From Desulfobacteraceae bacterium (GTDB lineage: Bacteria; Desulfobacterota; Desulfobacteria; Desulfobacterales; Desulfosalsimonadaceae): a stretch of DNA of 44,791 nucleotides. How positions within the stretch are numbered: the stretch's first letter is position 1; each line of letters opens with the position of its first letter. The DNA lies in NCBI GenBank assembly GCA_021737545.1, contig JAIPDT010000006.1, positions 1 to 44,791 on the forward strand, given 5' to 3'. The translations under genes were made by a program, and so were the position numbers. Positions 1 through 10,535 of the stretch are shown here, one piece after another. The notes under the pieces are model-generated. The model was not told the origin of the DNA. It made no database searches and worked only from the letters and a program-made list of their open reading frames with translations.

Positions 1-147
1 AGTCAATTTTTAGATGGCAAAGTAAAAAGTTCAAGATCAAGGCGCGCAAATATCGAGGAATGCAGCGTACTTAATCGTACGTGAAATTCCGGAGATATGC
101 AGCGCAACGCAGATATTGGACTTTTTACGAAGCCATCAAATTTGTCT
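1..147. repeat. Palindromic intergenic repeat (MITE/REP-like), may be cut by the window edge
   Basis: Outer arms GATGGCAAAGTAAAAAGT (13-30) and ACTTTTTACGAAGCCATC (120-137) match 15/18 as an inverted repeat. Inner paired segments share the same centre: ATATC/GATAT (50-54/94-98), GGAAT/ATTCC (57-61/86-90), CGTAC/GTACG (66-70/77-81). Confidence 0.65.
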
Positions 148-268
148 GCTAAATTTAACCGCTTATTCTCAAAATGCTCAGATATCGCCCAGAAACAAGT
201 TCTTACGATTCTTTTTCAACGTAACCTCTTTTTTTTCTTCATTCCCGTAAGGATATTTTCCAGGGCGT

Positions 269-1345
269 CTATAAAATTGCTCCTGAGTTTCTAAAAGCAC
301 TTTCACCAGGCTGACTTGCTATATGAATCGTGCGGGTTGGAAAAGCAAAGTTGATGTCGTCTTTTTCAAAAGCCTCAAAAATTCCAAGGTTTATCTTTTC
401 ATGAACATCCATGTATACCAGATAATCGGGACTCAGCACGTAATAGACCACCTCAAAAACCAGGGAAAAATCGCCGAATGACTTGAAATGGACCCGGTCA
501 AACCTGGTGTTTTCAACTTCCTGGATAATTTGTTTCACCGTTGCCGGTATTTTTTTCAGCTTTTCAGAAGAAGTGCTGTAGAGCACACCGAATGTGAATA
601 CCACACGCCTTTCCTGAAAATGCGTAAAATTTCGTATACGGCTCTGTAAAAGATCGTTGTTTCCAAAAATCAGCAGTTCTCCGCTCAGGCTCCTGATCCT
701 GGTGGTTTTAAGGCCGATTTTTTCCACTGTGCCCAAATGTTCGCCCACTATAATAAAATGCCCCACTTCAAAGGGCCTGTCAAGAAGTATGGACAGAGCG
801 GCAAACAGATCCCCGAGAATATTCTGGGTGGCAAGTCCGATTGCAATTCCCGCCACCCCGAGACTGGCAATAAGTGTTGTGACGTTGACACCAAGGTTTT
901 CCAGAATAACCAGAAAGATAAAAACCCACAATACGGCCTTGGCCAAAATGCTCATCACGGTCACGCCGGAGTCGGTAACCGGCCCTTCGCCCTTCTGTCC
1001 AACGTAACGCCGTATACCTGTTGAGACAACATAACTGCCCCAAATGCCGATCTGGAAAACAAGCCCGATAAAGGCCACACTTGCAATAACCTCTCTGGCT
1101 CGTTCGGGTAGTTCCACCAGCAAAGATGCCGGATAAAGGGCTGCAAGAAACAGTGCATACGGCTTGGTCCGCCCGATGATTTCAGGGTAAATGCCGGCCG
1201 GATGTCCGGCTTTTATACGTGAACTACGCCGGGAGAGGAGATTGCGCAGCAGGATAATTACAAAGGTGAGAACAACAATAACAAGAATGGCCAAAAGCCA
1301 GTGCAGTACGGCATTGCCGAATATCTGCTCGTTTAAAAACGCCAT
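269..1345 (-). CDS. Mechanosensitive ion channel, MscS family
   Basis: 358 aa; N-terminal TM segments and MscS core (LASLGVAGIAIGLATQNILGDLFAALSILLDRPFEVGHFIIVGEHLGTVEKIGLKTTRIRSLSGELLIFGNNDLL). Confidence 0.9.
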   Translation of the reverse strand: MAFLNEQIFGNAVLHWLLAILVIVVLTFVIILLRNLLSRRSSRIKAGHPAGIYPEIIGRTKPYALFLAALYPASLLVELPERAREVIASVAFIGLVFQIGIWGSYVVSTGIRRYVGQKGEGPVTDSGVTVMSILAKAVLWVFIFLVILENLGVNVTTLIASLGVAGIAIGLATQNILGDLFAALSILLDRPFEVGHFIIVGEHLGTVEKIGLKTTRIRSLSGELLIFGNNDLLQSRIRNFTHFQERRVVFTFGVLYSTSSEKLKKIPATVKQIIQEVENTRFDRVHFKSFGDFSLVFEVVYYVLSPDYLVYMDVHEKINLGIFEAFEKDDINFAFPTRTIHIASQPGESAFRNSGAIL

Positions 1346-1429
1346 ACAGCCCCCTTGCTACAAAGGCCCGGCTCCGCTTTCTTTGCAGAGGGCCGGGCCT
1401 TTAATCAATTTTTTCTTAAAAATCCAAGG

Positions 1430-3358
1430 TTATTTCTTGTTATCGTCCACTTCTTCGTAATCGGCATCCACCACGTCTTCGTCCTGGCCTGCCTGCTGGG
1501 ACTGACCGGCACCGGCCTGCTCTCCCTGTCCGGTTTGTTCACCGCCGGACTCAGATGCCTGCTGATACATGGTTTCCGCCAATTTGTGGGACGCCTGCTG
1601 CAGTTCTTCGCTGATCTTGTTGATCTCTTCCTTGTCCTCGCCTTCCATTGCCTTGCGCAGCCGGCCTATGATTTCTTCGACCCGCTGTTTGGTATCCGCA
1701 TCCACCTTATCCCCGAGTTCGCGCAGGGACTTTTCAGTGGAGTAAATCAGAGAATCGGCATTGTTTCTGGCCTCTACCAGTTCACGCCGCTTTCTGTCCT
1801 CTTCTGCGTGTTGTTCCGCCTCTTTGACCAGATTTTCGATCTCCTCCTGGTTTAGTCCGCTGGAGGCATGAATCTGGATGGACTGTTCTTTGCCGGTGGC
1901 CTTGTCCTTTGCAGACACATGCACTATCCCGTTGGCATCAATGTCAAAGGTCACCTCGATCTGCGGCACCCCACGCGGTGCGGGCGGAATATCCGAAAGT
2001 TCAAACTTGCCCAGACTCTTATTGTCAGCCGCCATTTCGCGCTCACCCTGGAGCACGTGAATGGTAACCGCCCGCTGATTATCCTCAGCGGTCGAAAAGA
2101 TCTGGCTCTTTCTGGTCGGTATCGTGGTGTTCTTTTCGATCAGTTTGGTCATAACCCCGCCAAGAGTCTCAATGCCCAGGGAAAGCGGGGTGACGTCGAG
2201 CAGCAGAACGTCCTTTACGTCTCCGGAAAGAACCGCGCCCTGGATAGCGGCACCGATGGCCACCACTTCATCCGGGTTAACGCCCTTATGGGGATCCTTG
2301 CCGAAAATCTTTTTTACCCGCTCCTGTACTGCGGGCATCCGTGTCATCCCTCCAACCAGTATAACTTCATCGATATCGTTGGCCGAAATTCCCGCATCCT
2401 TGAGCACGGTCTTGCATGGACCTTCAAGCCTGTCTAAAAGCTCCTCGATCAGGGATTCCATTTTGGCGCGGGTGAGTTTGACGTTCATGTGCTTGGGGCC
2501 GTTCTGGTCCGCGGTGATAAACGGCAGATTAACATCTGTCTCCATGGAGGTGGAAAGCTCCATCTTGGCTTTTTCCGCGGCTTCCTTTAACCGCTGCAGG
2601 GCCATTTTATCGTTGCGGATGTCAATGCCGCTGTCTTTTTTGAACTCATCTGCCAGGTAATCAATTATCCGCAGATCAATGTCATCACCGCCCAAATGGG
2701 TGTCGCCGTGGGTGGCTTTGACCTCAAAGACCCCGTCGCCGATCTCGAGTATGGAGATGTCAAAGGTGCCGCCGCCAAAATCAAATACTGCGATTTTTTC
2801 ATCCGACTTCTTGTCAAGTCCGTAGGCAAGCGAGGCCGCTGTGGGCTCGTTGATGATACGCTGAACGTTTAGGCCCGCAATTTTTCCGGCGTCTTTTGTT
2901 GCCTGCCTCTGACTGTCGTCAAAGTATGCCGGCACAGTAATCACGGCATCTGTTACAGTCTCTCCGAGATAGTCCTCTGCATACCGCTTAATATGACCCA
3001 GTATATAGGAAGAAATCTCGGCCGGACTATAGTATTTGTCCTGTATCTTTATCCTGACATCTCCGTTGTTTGCGCGCTCAATCGTATATGGCAGGTTTTT
3101 GATGTCACGCTGTACGGTATCTGAATCAAATTTCCTGCCGATCAGACGCTTGACACCGAAAACCGTGTTTTCCGGATTGGTAATGGCCTGGCGCTTTGCA
3201 ATCTGGCCGACCATGCGTTCACCGCTGTCATTGACCGCCACAACAGAAGGTGTGGTGCGGCCTCCTTCCGCGTTTGTAATAACCGTGGTTTCGTTCTGCT
3301 CACGTATGGCCACGCACGAATTTGTTGTGCCCAGATCAATTCCGATTACCTTCCCCAT
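1430..3358 (-). CDS. dnaK: Molecular chaperone DnaK (Hsp70)
   Basis: [18 protein letters not shown]..., full-length Hsp70, acidic C-terminus [17 protein letters not shown]. Confidence 0.99.
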   Translation of the reverse strand: MGKVIGIDLGTTNSCVAIREQNETTVITNAEGGRTTPSVVAVNDSGERMVGQIAKRQAITNPENTVFGVKRLIGRKFDSDTVQRDIKNLPYTIERANNGDVRIKIQDKYYSPAEISSYILGHIKRYAEDYLGETVTDAVITVPAYFDDSQRQATKDAGKIAGLNVQRIINEPTAASLAYGLDKKSDEKIAVFDFGGGTFDISILEIGDGVFEVKATHGDTHLGGDDIDLRIIDYLADEFKKDSGIDIRNDKMALQRLKEAAEKAKMELSTSMETDVNLPFITADQNGPKHMNVKLTRAKMESLIEELLDRLEGPCKTVLKDAGISANDIDEVILVGGMTRMPAVQERVKKIFGKDPHKGVNPDEVVAIGAAIQGAVLSGDVKDVLLLDVTPLSLGIETLGGVMTKLIEKNTTIPTRKSQIFSTAEDNQRAVTIHVLQGEREMAADNKSLGKFELSDIPPAPRGVPQIEVTFDIDANGIVHVSAKDKATGKEQSIQIHASSGLNQEEIENLVKEAEQHAEEDRKRRELVEARNNADSLIYSTEKSLRELGDKVDADTKQRVEEIIGRLRKAMEGEDKEEINKISEELQQASHKLAETMYQQASESGGEQTGQGEQAGAGQSQQAGQDEDVVDADYEEVDDNKK

Positions 3359-3441
3359 TTTTATGCCTCCTTAGTGATGATATTTTTTCAATTTTTTTAT
3401 TCACAATACAAACGATCCGCCGTCGCGCACTCTGTTTTAAT

Positions 3442-4095
3442 TCAAGACGATTTGGCCTTTGAAACCACCACCCTGGCCGGACGAATCAAGCGGTCATGCA
3501 GCACGTAGCCCTTCTGCATCTCCCCGATTACAGTGTTTTCCGGGTATTCGTCTGTTTCTTCCTGCATAAGAGCCTCGTGATACGTTGGATCAAAGGGCTT
3601 TCCCATAGCCTCAACAGGCGTGACATTATGTTTTTTAAGAGTCTTTAGAATCTCATTTAATGTCATCTCTATCCCTTCGGCCATGTTGGTGTCAGTCTCT
3701 GTCTTCTTTTCGCCGGCGACGTTTAAAGCCCGTTCCAGGTTGTCCACCACCGAGAGCAGATCCTTTAAAAGCTCTTCATTAGCGCACTTTTTATTCTCGT
3801 CCATCTGGCGCTGGGTTCGTTTTTTGTAATTTTCGAATTCGGCGGAAAGCCTCAGCAGCCGCTCATAAGTCTCGGCGGCTTCAGCTTTTGCAGAAGCAAG
3901 TTCGTTTTTTAACTGCTCGATTTCTTCAGGCTCCTTATGCTGTTGCTCCTTTGCTTCGGCATTGCTTTGTGCTGCTCCGGAATCCGAATCGTTTTCCGGT
4001 GTTTGCTTTTCCTTCATGAATTCCTCTTTAGTATCTTCCGCCTTGATTTCGCTCTCCTCGGCAGTGTTTTTTTTACCCCGCGACTCGCGAACCAT
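3442..4095 (-). CDS. grpE: Nucleotide exchange factor GrpE
   Basis: 217 aa directly upstream of dnaK; ends GKPFDPTYHEALMQEETDEYPENTVIGEMQKGYVLHDRLIRPARVVVSK, typical GrpE C-terminus. Confidence 0.96.
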   Translation of the reverse strand: MVRESRGKKNTAEESEIKAEDTKEEFMKEKQTPENDSDSGAAQSNAEAKEQQHKEPEEIEQLKNELASAKAEAAETYERLLRLSAEFENYKKRTQRQMDENKKCANEELLKDLLSVVDNLERALNVAGEKKTETDTNMAEGIEMTLNEILKTLKKHNVTPVEAMGKPFDPTYHEALMQEETDEYPENTVIGEMQKGYVLHDRLIRPARVVVSKAKSS

Positions 4096-4267
4096 ATGTT
4101 ACACCTCTTTTATTCCAAGGTTCTCCTTTGTTTGTTTCATTACGCTTGATAGCAGCGTAACTGACTGAAACTTTCTGATTCTTTTCGAATTTGACAAAAA
4201 AATAAGTCACAATAGTGGAATGTCAAGACAGGTTTTTTAATAATTGAAGCTCTATATCTCCGGAAAA

Positions 4268-4538
4268 GACCTTGGGCAAGAGTCCCGACCGGGAACCCTC
4301 CGTCGAACAGACTTGGAAAATGCAGGCCATAACCTGGCCGGGAACGTTCCGCGACACAGACCGCATTACTTATCGCTGCTTCCTTCCGGACCTGACGAGG
4401 TTCGTAACCGTCTGTTGCGCGGCGGCCGGCCTGAATGGCCTGCGGCAACCGCATCAAATCCTCGGGAGGGAGTTCAGCCCCGCATCAAGCGGTTTTCGGG
4501 TTCAGGGTACCGCCAGCACCCCGCCTATCCCAGCCGGG
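4268..4538 (-). ncRNA. ffs: Signal recognition particle RNA, large form with Alu domain
   Basis: Minus strand has the SRP loop GUCAGGUCCGGAAGGAAGCAGC (+ strand gctgcttccttccggacctgac, 4375-4396). Alu-type 5' domain GGGGUGCUGGCGGUACCCUGAACCCG. Helix pairing CGCGCAACAGAC/GUCUGUGUCGCG, GGCCAUUCAGGCCGG/CCGGCCAGGUUAUGGCC and CUCCCUCC/GGAGGG. Ends are inferred. Confidence 0.93.
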
Positions 4539-4544
4539 AAATTT

Positions 4545-4573
4545 AATATAAGAGCTGTGTAACAGGTTTGCAA
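4545..4573 (-). promoter_or_regulatory. Sigma70-like promoter for SRP RNA
   Basis: Minus strand TTGCAA (4573-4568), 17-nt spacer, TATATT (4550-4545), placing the start near 4538. Confidence 0.55.
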
Positions 4574-4681
4574 GAGGCAATTTTTCATATCCTGACAGCG
4601 CTTGTTTGTATCTTTCCGATATATGTTGTATATTATACAAAATTCTACAAATATAGTACATATTTAATTGAGATCACTTGG

Positions 4682-6187
4682 ATGGAACAGGTAAAAACCT
4701 CAAATTCTGCAGCAATCAGCAAGCATCCTTTCATCCGGGGAGTTGAACGGACCATTTTTGCCCACGGCATGCTTGCGGCAAACCAATCCGTGCTCGTCGG
4801 GGTTTCGGGCGGGCCGGATTCGGTTGCACTGCTGTACGTACTCTTAAGGCTTTCCGCGGCTTACCGATGGTGCCTCGGGGTCGCTCATCTAAATCACGGC
4901 CTGAGGGCCCAAGAATCCGATGCAGAAGCCAGTTTTGTGAAAGATCTTGCCAAACGGCTGAACCTGTCTTATTTTTATGAGATAAAAGATATTCATGCCA
5001 TGGGCATGCAGAAGGGGATTAATCTTGAAGAGGCCGGCAGAAACGCCCGCTACGATTTTTTCCGAAAAACCGCGGCAAAAGCCGGATATGACAAAATCGC
5101 GGTTGGGCATCAGCAGGAAGATGCTGCTGAACAGGTTCTGCTTAATCTACTAAGGGGGACCGGGCCCACAGGACTGGGGGGAATTGATCCGCTGCGCGGC
5201 GATGTAATCAGGCCTCTAATTGAAACACCGCGCATGGAAATCGAACGGTTCCTTCAGGATCATAAAATTTCATATTGCACGGATCAATCCAACAGAGACA
5301 TCCGATTTACACGCAATCATGTAAGAAACTGTCTTATTCCGGAGCTTCAGAAATACAATCCCCGAATCGTCGAAACACTTTGCCGCCTTTCAAAGGTGAT
5401 GCGGGAGGAATCGGACTGGATAGACAATGTTGTGGCTCCGGTCTACGAAGATGCTGTCATCGGACGGGATGCCGGCGGTTGCGAGCTGGTGCTTTCCGTA
5501 AAACATCTTTATCCGCTGCAAACCGCAGCCAAAAGAAGGATTATTCGCAAAGCGATCCTTGAGGTCAAGGGTGATTTGCGCCGTATCGAGTATCAACACA
5601 TCGACGCAGTTGCTTCCATGATCGAACGGGAAGCCGGCGGCGCCGTACAAATCCATCTGCCCGGCCGTATCCTTGTAATGCGCAATGAAGACCGGCTTGG
5701 ATTTACAAGGAGAAAAAAATCCTTGCGGTCTTTTGCCGCCTCCGGCAAAAAGTGGGCAACGGTTCAGTTTGCACATACACTGGAAAGGATCGGAAAAACT
5801 CCCGAGTCGGTATGGATAGATGAAATCAGTACCCGGTTTGTATTTAATCCTCTTTCTATTCATGATATAGATTATGATTATGTTTTTAACCGGCAAGAGC
5901 AGGCCGCCTGGGTGGACTTAGACCGGATCAAATTCCCGGTAATCATACGAAACCCTCGTCCGGGAGACCGTTTTGTGCCGCTCGGCATGCGCGGCACAAT
6001 GAAAATAAAGGATTTTTTTATCAACAACAAGGTCCGGCCGGACAAGCGCGGCCGGATACCGGTGATTGAAAGCGGAGGGCAGATAATATGGGTGGTTGGC
6101 ATGCGGATTGACGAACGTGTCAAAATCACTCCTAAAACTGAAAACGTGCTGAAAATTTCGTTTTTCAGCACCGGTAAAGACTTGTAA
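4682..6187 (+). CDS. tilS: tRNA(Ile)-lysidine synthase
   Basis: PP-loop VLVGVSGGPDSVALLYVL, HLNHGLRAQESDAEASFV. Listed ORF starts at 4568, but the ATG at 4682 (MEQVKTSN...) is the more likely start. Confidence 0.93.
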   Translation: MEQVKTSNSAAISKHPFIRGVERTIFAHGMLAANQSVLVGVSGGPDSVALLYVLLRLSAAYRWCLGVAHLNHGLRAQESDAEASFVKDLAKRLNLSYFYEIKDIHAMGMQKGINLEEAGRNARYDFFRKTAAKAGYDKIAVGHQQEDAAEQVLLNLLRGTGPTGLGGIDPLRGDVIRPLIETPRMEIERFLQDHKISYCTDQSNRDIRFTRNHVRNCLIPELQKYNPRIVETLCRLSKVMREESDWIDNVVAPVYEDAVIGRDAGGCELVLSVKHLYPLQTAAKRRIIRKAILEVKGDLRRIEYQHIDAVASMIEREAGGAVQIHLPGRILVMRNEDRLGFTRRKKSLRSFAASGKKWATVQFAHTLERIGKTPESVWIDEISTRFVFNPLSIHDIDYDYVFNRQEQAAWVDLDRIKFPVIIRNPRPGDRFVPLGMRGTMKIKDFFINNKVRPDKRGRIPVIESGGQIIWVVGMRIDERVKITPKTENVLKISFFSTGKDL

Positions 6188-6206
6188 TATCCGGAGGAAT
6201 TTTAAA

Positions 6207-8132
6207 TTGAACGCCTTTAACAAGAACCTTGCCCTGTGGATCGTCATCGTACTGATGATGATCATGCTGTACAATATATTCAACACCCAGCAGCAAAGCG
6301 AAAATGAAATCGGCTATTCTCAGTTTTTAAGCATGGTGGAAGACGGCCGGGTCAACAACGTGGTCATACAGGGCCAAAAACTGACAGCAACCGGAACCGA
6401 CGGGGACCGTTTTTCCGTCTATGCTCCCCAGGACAATGAACTTATAAGCATTCTCAGGAATAAGGGGGTCTCCATAAAGGCCAAGCCCGAACAGGATACT
6501 CCTTGGTTTGTATCCGTGCTGGTTTCCTGGTTCCCCATGATTCTGCTGATCGCGGTATGGATCTTTTTTATGCGCCAGATGCAGGGCGGTGGGGGAGGAA
6601 AAGCAATGTCATTCGGCAAGTCCGGGGCCAGGATGCTCTCCGAGCAGGGGGCCAAAATCACCTTTAACGATGTCGCCGGAGTTGACGAGGCCAAGGAGGA
6701 AGTTGTCGAGCTGGTGGAGTTTTTAAAAAATCCCAAGAAATATACACGGCTCGGCGGCCGCATTCCGAAAGGAGTGCTGATGGTCGGCGGACCGGGAACG
6801 GGCAAAACCTTGCTTGCACGGGCCATCGCCGGCGAGGCCGGGGTGCCTTTTTTCAGCATCAGCGGCTCGGACTTTGTGGAAATGTTTGTGGGTGTGGGTG
6901 CCTCCCGGGTACGGGATCTTTTTGTCCAGGGCAAAAAGAACGCCCCGTGTCTGATTTTTATCGACGAAATCGATGCCGTGGGACGTCAGCGTGGAGCCGG
7001 GCTCGGCGGGGGGCATGACGAGCGCGAACAGACATTAAACCAGTTGCTGGTTGAAATGGACGGATTTGAATCCAATGAGGGAGTTATCCTGATAGCCTCC
7101 ACTAACCGGCCTGATGTACTCGACCCGGCACTGCTCAGACCGGGCCGCTTCGATCGGCAGGTAGTGGTTCCCATGCCTGACATCAAAGGGCGCACCGAAA
7201 TCATCGAGGTCCATCTAAAGCGTACTCCGACTGACTCCGATGTGGACCCGGTGGTTCTTGCCAAGGGCACTCCCGGATTTTCGGGAGCGGACCTGGAAAA
7301 CATGGTTAATGAAGCCGCTCTTATCGCGGCCAAGAAGGACAAGGAAAAGGTTAATATGGTCGATTTCGAAGAGGCCAAGGACAAAATATTCATGGGTTTG
7401 GAGCGCAAATCCAAGGTAATGAAAGAAGAAGATAAAAAAGTAACAGCCTACCACGAAGGCGGTCATGCCCTGGTAGCAAGGTTTTCGCCGGAGACAGACT
7501 CGATTAACAAAATCACAATCATCCCTCGCGGCCGGGCTGCGGGCGTAACCTGGTTTTTGCCCGAAGAACGGGACTTCATGTTTAAAGACCAACTCATGAG
7601 CGAACTTGCCGTTGCCCTGGGGGGCAGGGTCTCCGAAGAACTGGTGTTCAATCGCATTAGTACCGGGGGGGCAAACGACATCAAGAAAGCGACGGAACTG
7701 GCACAAAAGATGACATGCTCCTGGGGCATGAGCGAAACCCTTGGTCCGCTTACATACGGTCAAAACGAGGAACACATTTTCCTTGGACGCGAAATAGCCC
7801 AACATCGTGACTATTCCGAGGCAACAGCCCAGAAAATCGATGCGGAAGTCGCCGGACTGGTAAAAGAAAGCTATAACCGGGCTAAACAAATTTTAAATGA
7901 CAATATGGACATCTTAAACAGGCTTGCAGAGCGGCTGCTTGATAAGGAAACCGTGATGGGAAAAGAGCTCGATGACTTGATATACGAAATGCGGCCCGGC
8001 ATTCGGCTTCCTTCTGATCCAAGCGACCATACCGAAGAAGAAGCCAGAGATAAAATAAAGGAAAACGAGTCCGAGTCCGTTCAAGACGCTGATAGTCAGG
8101 AGCAAAAGGAAAGCACAGATGAGGCCCTTTAG
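6207..8132 (+). CDS. ftsH: ATP-dependent zinc metalloprotease FtsH
   Basis: AAA+ Walker [12 protein letters not shown] region, HEGGHA zinc motif, two N-terminal TM segments; 641 aa. Confidence 0.98.
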   Translation: MNAFNKNLALWIVIVLMMIMLYNIFNTQQQSENEIGYSQFLSMVEDGRVNNVVIQGQKLTATGTDGDRFSVYAPQDNELISILRNKGVSIKAKPEQDTPWFVSVLVSWFPMILLIAVWIFFMRQMQGGGGGKAMSFGKSGARMLSEQGAKITFNDVAGVDEAKEEVVELVEFLKNPKKYTRLGGRIPKGVLMVGGPGTGKTLLARAIAGEAGVPFFSISGSDFVEMFVGVGASRVRDLFVQGKKNAPCLIFIDEIDAVGRQRGAGLGGGHDEREQTLNQLLVEMDGFESNEGVILIASTNRPDVLDPALLRPGRFDRQVVVPMPDIKGRTEIIEVHLKRTPTDSDVDPVVLAKGTPGFSGADLENMVNEAALIAAKKDKEKVNMVDFEEAKDKIFMGLERKSKVMKEEDKKVTAYHEGGHALVARFSPETDSINKITIIPRGRAAGVTWFLPEERDFMFKDQLMSELAVALGGRVSEELVFNRISTGGANDIKKATELAQKMTCSWGMSETLGPLTYGQNEEHIFLGREIAQHRDYSEATAQKIDAEVAGLVKESYNRAKQILNDNMDILNRLAERLLDKETVMGKELDDLIYEMRPGIRLPSDPSDHTEEEARDKIKENESESVQDADSQEQKESTDEAL

Positions 8133-9012
8133 TCTGCAGTGGGGAGGACGGCGCCTGGAACTCGGTAAAAATACTGCAATAATGGGGGTTCTCAATATCA
8201 CCCCTGACTCCTTTTCAGACGGGGGACAATTTTTCCAGAAGGATGCGGCTCTTGTACAGGCCGAAAAGCTGATCGCAGACGGCGCCGATATTCTGGATAT
8301 CGGAGGGGAGTCCAGCCGCCCGTTTTCAGATCCGGTCTCGGCAGAAGAAGAAACCCGGCGGGTCCTTCCGGTAATCGAGCACTTGGCCGGCAAAATTTCC
8401 GTACCCATCTCTATTGACACCACCAAAGCAGAGGTGGCCCGCCGTGCGATCGAGGCCGGAGCTGTTATTATAAACGATATCAGCGCCCTTGGCTTTGATC
8501 CGGTGATGGGGAGGGTTGCGGCCCAAAACGATGTGCTCCTTGTACTGATGCACATGAAGGGCGAGCCCAGGACCATGCAGGTGGAACCCTATTATGACGA
8601 CCTGATCGGTGAAATCCGGGACTTTCTAAAGGATGCCGTGAACCGGGCGGTTTCGGCCGGTGTTGACCAAAACCGCATCATCGTGGATCCGGGAATAGGC
8701 TTCGGCAAAACCGTAGAGCACAACCTGCAAATTATCAACCGAATAGACAGTTTCAATGATCTCGGACTGCCTGTTCTTCTGGGTCCATCCAGAAAAACCT
8801 TTATCCGCAAATTACTTTCTTCCTTCCCGGAAGGCGAGCTTTCGGTCGACAGCCCAGAAATCGAAACCGGCACTCAGGGAATTGTGGCTGCAGCTGCGAT
8901 CAAAGGGGTCCATATTATAAGGGTTCACAATGTCGCAGAGACTCTTACCACATTACGAGTGGTGGATTCCATCCGCAACGAAAGGCGGACATCGGAAAAG
9001 GACACAGAATAA
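8119..9012 (+). CDS. folP: Dihydropteroate synthase
   Basis: MGVLNITPDSFSDGG, DIGGESSRP, DPGIGFGKT. Confidence 0.97.
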   Translation: MRPFSLQWGGRRLELGKNTAIMGVLNITPDSFSDGGQFFQKDAALVQAEKLIADGADILDIGGESSRPFSDPVSAEEETRRVLPVIEHLAGKISVPISIDTTKAEVARRAIEAGAVIINDISALGFDPVMGRVAAQNDVLLVLMHMKGEPRTMQVEPYYDDLIGEIRDFLKDAVNRAVSAGVDQNRIIVDPGIGFGKTVEHNLQIINRIDSFNDLGLPVLLGPSRKTFIRKLLSSFPEGELSVDSPEIETGTQGIVAAAAIKGVHIIRVHNVAETLTTLRVVDSIRNERRTSEKDTE

Positions 9013-9014
9013 AA

Positions 9015-9800
9015 ATGATACTGCTTGTACTGGATGTGGGCAATACCGAGATCGCGGCCGGACTCTTTGAAAACGAAACCCTCTGCGCCGATTGCCGTCT
9101 TCACACTGAAGCCAAGCTTACCGAAGATGAACTTTATATCTACCTGACCCGTTTTTTTTCCCAACAGCACATAGAAATGCCCGATATTGACCAGACAGTT
9201 ATTTCATGCGTTGTTCCGCCCATCATCCGGACCCTGGATGCTTTCTGCCGCAAATACCTGACACATGCCCCCGACTGGATCGGCCCTGACAGCGTGGACA
9301 TGACCATCTGCTACCGCAATCCTGCAGAAGTAGGTGCGGACCGGCTGGTAAACGCGTTTGCCGCATATGAAAAGTATCGGACAAGCCTTGTTATTATCGA
9401 TTTTGGAACAGCCACCACTTTTGATTGCATCTCAGAGCAGGGCGAATATCTGGGAGGCGCCATCGCACCCGGAATAGGCATATCCGCGGAAGCGCTTTTC
9501 CGGCATGCTTCCAAGCTTCCCAGGGTGGAACTGTTTAACCCTCCGGCATCGGTCATCGGCAAGGAGACATCTGAAAGCATGAAAGCAGGGCTGTTATATG
9601 GATATGCTGAACTCGTAGACGGTATGGTAAGACGAATCAAAAGGGAGATGGAGCCCCCCAACCCGAAGGTTATAGCAACAGGAGGACTGGCGTCTTCAAT
9701 CGGCGAGATTTCTGAATCTATTGAAGCAGTGGAACCGGAGCTGACCCTGGAAGGGCTCAGGCTGATAAGTAAAAGGTTCAGGGCAAAAGGTTCCGGGTAA
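9015..9800 (+). CDS. coaX: Type III pantothenate kinase
   Basis: LDVGNTEIAAG, PAEVGADRLVNA, IDFGTATTFDCIS, GGAIAPGIGIS. Confidence 0.96.
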   Translation: MILLVLDVGNTEIAAGLFENETLCADCRLHTEAKLTEDELYIYLTRFFSQQHIEMPDIDQTVISCVVPPIIRTLDAFCRKYLTHAPDWIGPDSVDMTICYRNPAEVGADRLVNAFAAYEKYRTSLVIIDFGTATTFDCISEQGEYLGGAIAPGIGISAEALFRHASKLPRVELFNPPASVIGKETSESMKAGLLYGYAELVDGMVRRIKREMEPPNPKVIATGGLASSIGEISESIEAVEPELTLEGLRLISKRFRAKGSG

Positions 9801-9837
9801 AAGACTGTTTTGTCCATCCCCCGGTATGTTTCTTTTC

Positions 9838-10530
9838 TCAGATTCGTCCCAATTTCTTGAGACTTTCCTTGAAGACTGCATAAAACAGGTCATTTTCGTT
9901 GATTCCCCTGGAAAGGATCCGGTCAAAACTCTTGATATCCTTTAAGTTGATGACTATATTAACACTTTTTAAAAAAGCCGCCATATTATCCATTGTATTG
10001 TAGCGCTCCGTGAGAAGGGCCACGAAAATATTGCGCCTTACATGCATGTTTAAACGCTGCAGATAGATCAGCACCCCGTTTGCATCCGGACTGCTGGAAT
10101 CAAAGGTTTCGTTTAACACGATCAGATTGAACTGATGATATTTCATTTTACGCAACGCCTCGCGGATGCTTTCCGGTATTGTGACATTATAGTCCATCAC
10201 CTCCAGCACTCCTTTTACATGCTCGGCCGTGTCCGGATCCTGTTCCAGGAGCATGGCGGTAAGTCCTTCTTCTTCAAGAAAGTCAAAGGGCTTTTCACTG
10301 GCATCATAGTCCTCTCCGGAGACTGTGAACACGTCCCGCGGCTGTTGCTCCTCCTGCTGTTCGCTCCAGCCGGCTTCCTCCGCCGGTCGGCTTTCATCCG
10401 CTCCGGCTTTTAAGTCCACTGAAATTTTTTCGCGGCAGGAAGGGCAGCGCACTGAAAAGCTTTTTGCCTGAGGTATTTTTTCGTCCGGAATGTTGATTTT
10501 TCTGCCGCAGCTTTTGCAGGTGATTTCCAT
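9838..10530 (-). CDS. MJ0042-type zinc-ribbon protein with degenerate receiver-like domain
   Basis: N-term MEITCKSCGRKINIPDEKIPQAKSFSVRCPSCREKISVDL; C-term CheY-like order (MLLEQDPDTAEHVKGVLEVMDYNV...FNLIVLNETFD). Confidence 0.7.
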   Translation of the reverse strand: MEITCKSCGRKINIPDEKIPQAKSFSVRCPSCREKISVDLKAGADESRPAEEAGWSEQQEEQQPRDVFTVSGEDYDASEKPFDFLEEEGLTAMLLEQDPDTAEHVKGVLEVMDYNVTIPESIREALRKMKYHQFNLIVLNETFDSSSPDANGVLIYLQRLNMHVRRNIFVALLTERYNTMDNMAAFLKSVNIVINLKDIKSFDRILSRGINENDLFYAVFKESLKKLGRI

Positions 10531-10535
10531 TTTTT

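Noticed and set aside
1355-2660. Long + strand ORFs opposite dnaK (1355-1855, 1868-2437, 2124-2660)
   Set aside because: Antisense to a full-length, unmistakable dnaK; compositions reflect mirrored codon bias and no domain is recognisable.
4095-4260. CIRCE/HrcA heat-shock operator upstream of grpE
   Set aside because: No TTAGCACTC-N9-GAGTGCTAA inverted repeat found.
4140-4562. ORFs 4140-4457 (-), 4244-4546 (+), 4272-4562 (+)
   Set aside because: They overlap the SRP RNA, whose conserved sequence and pairing explain this region.
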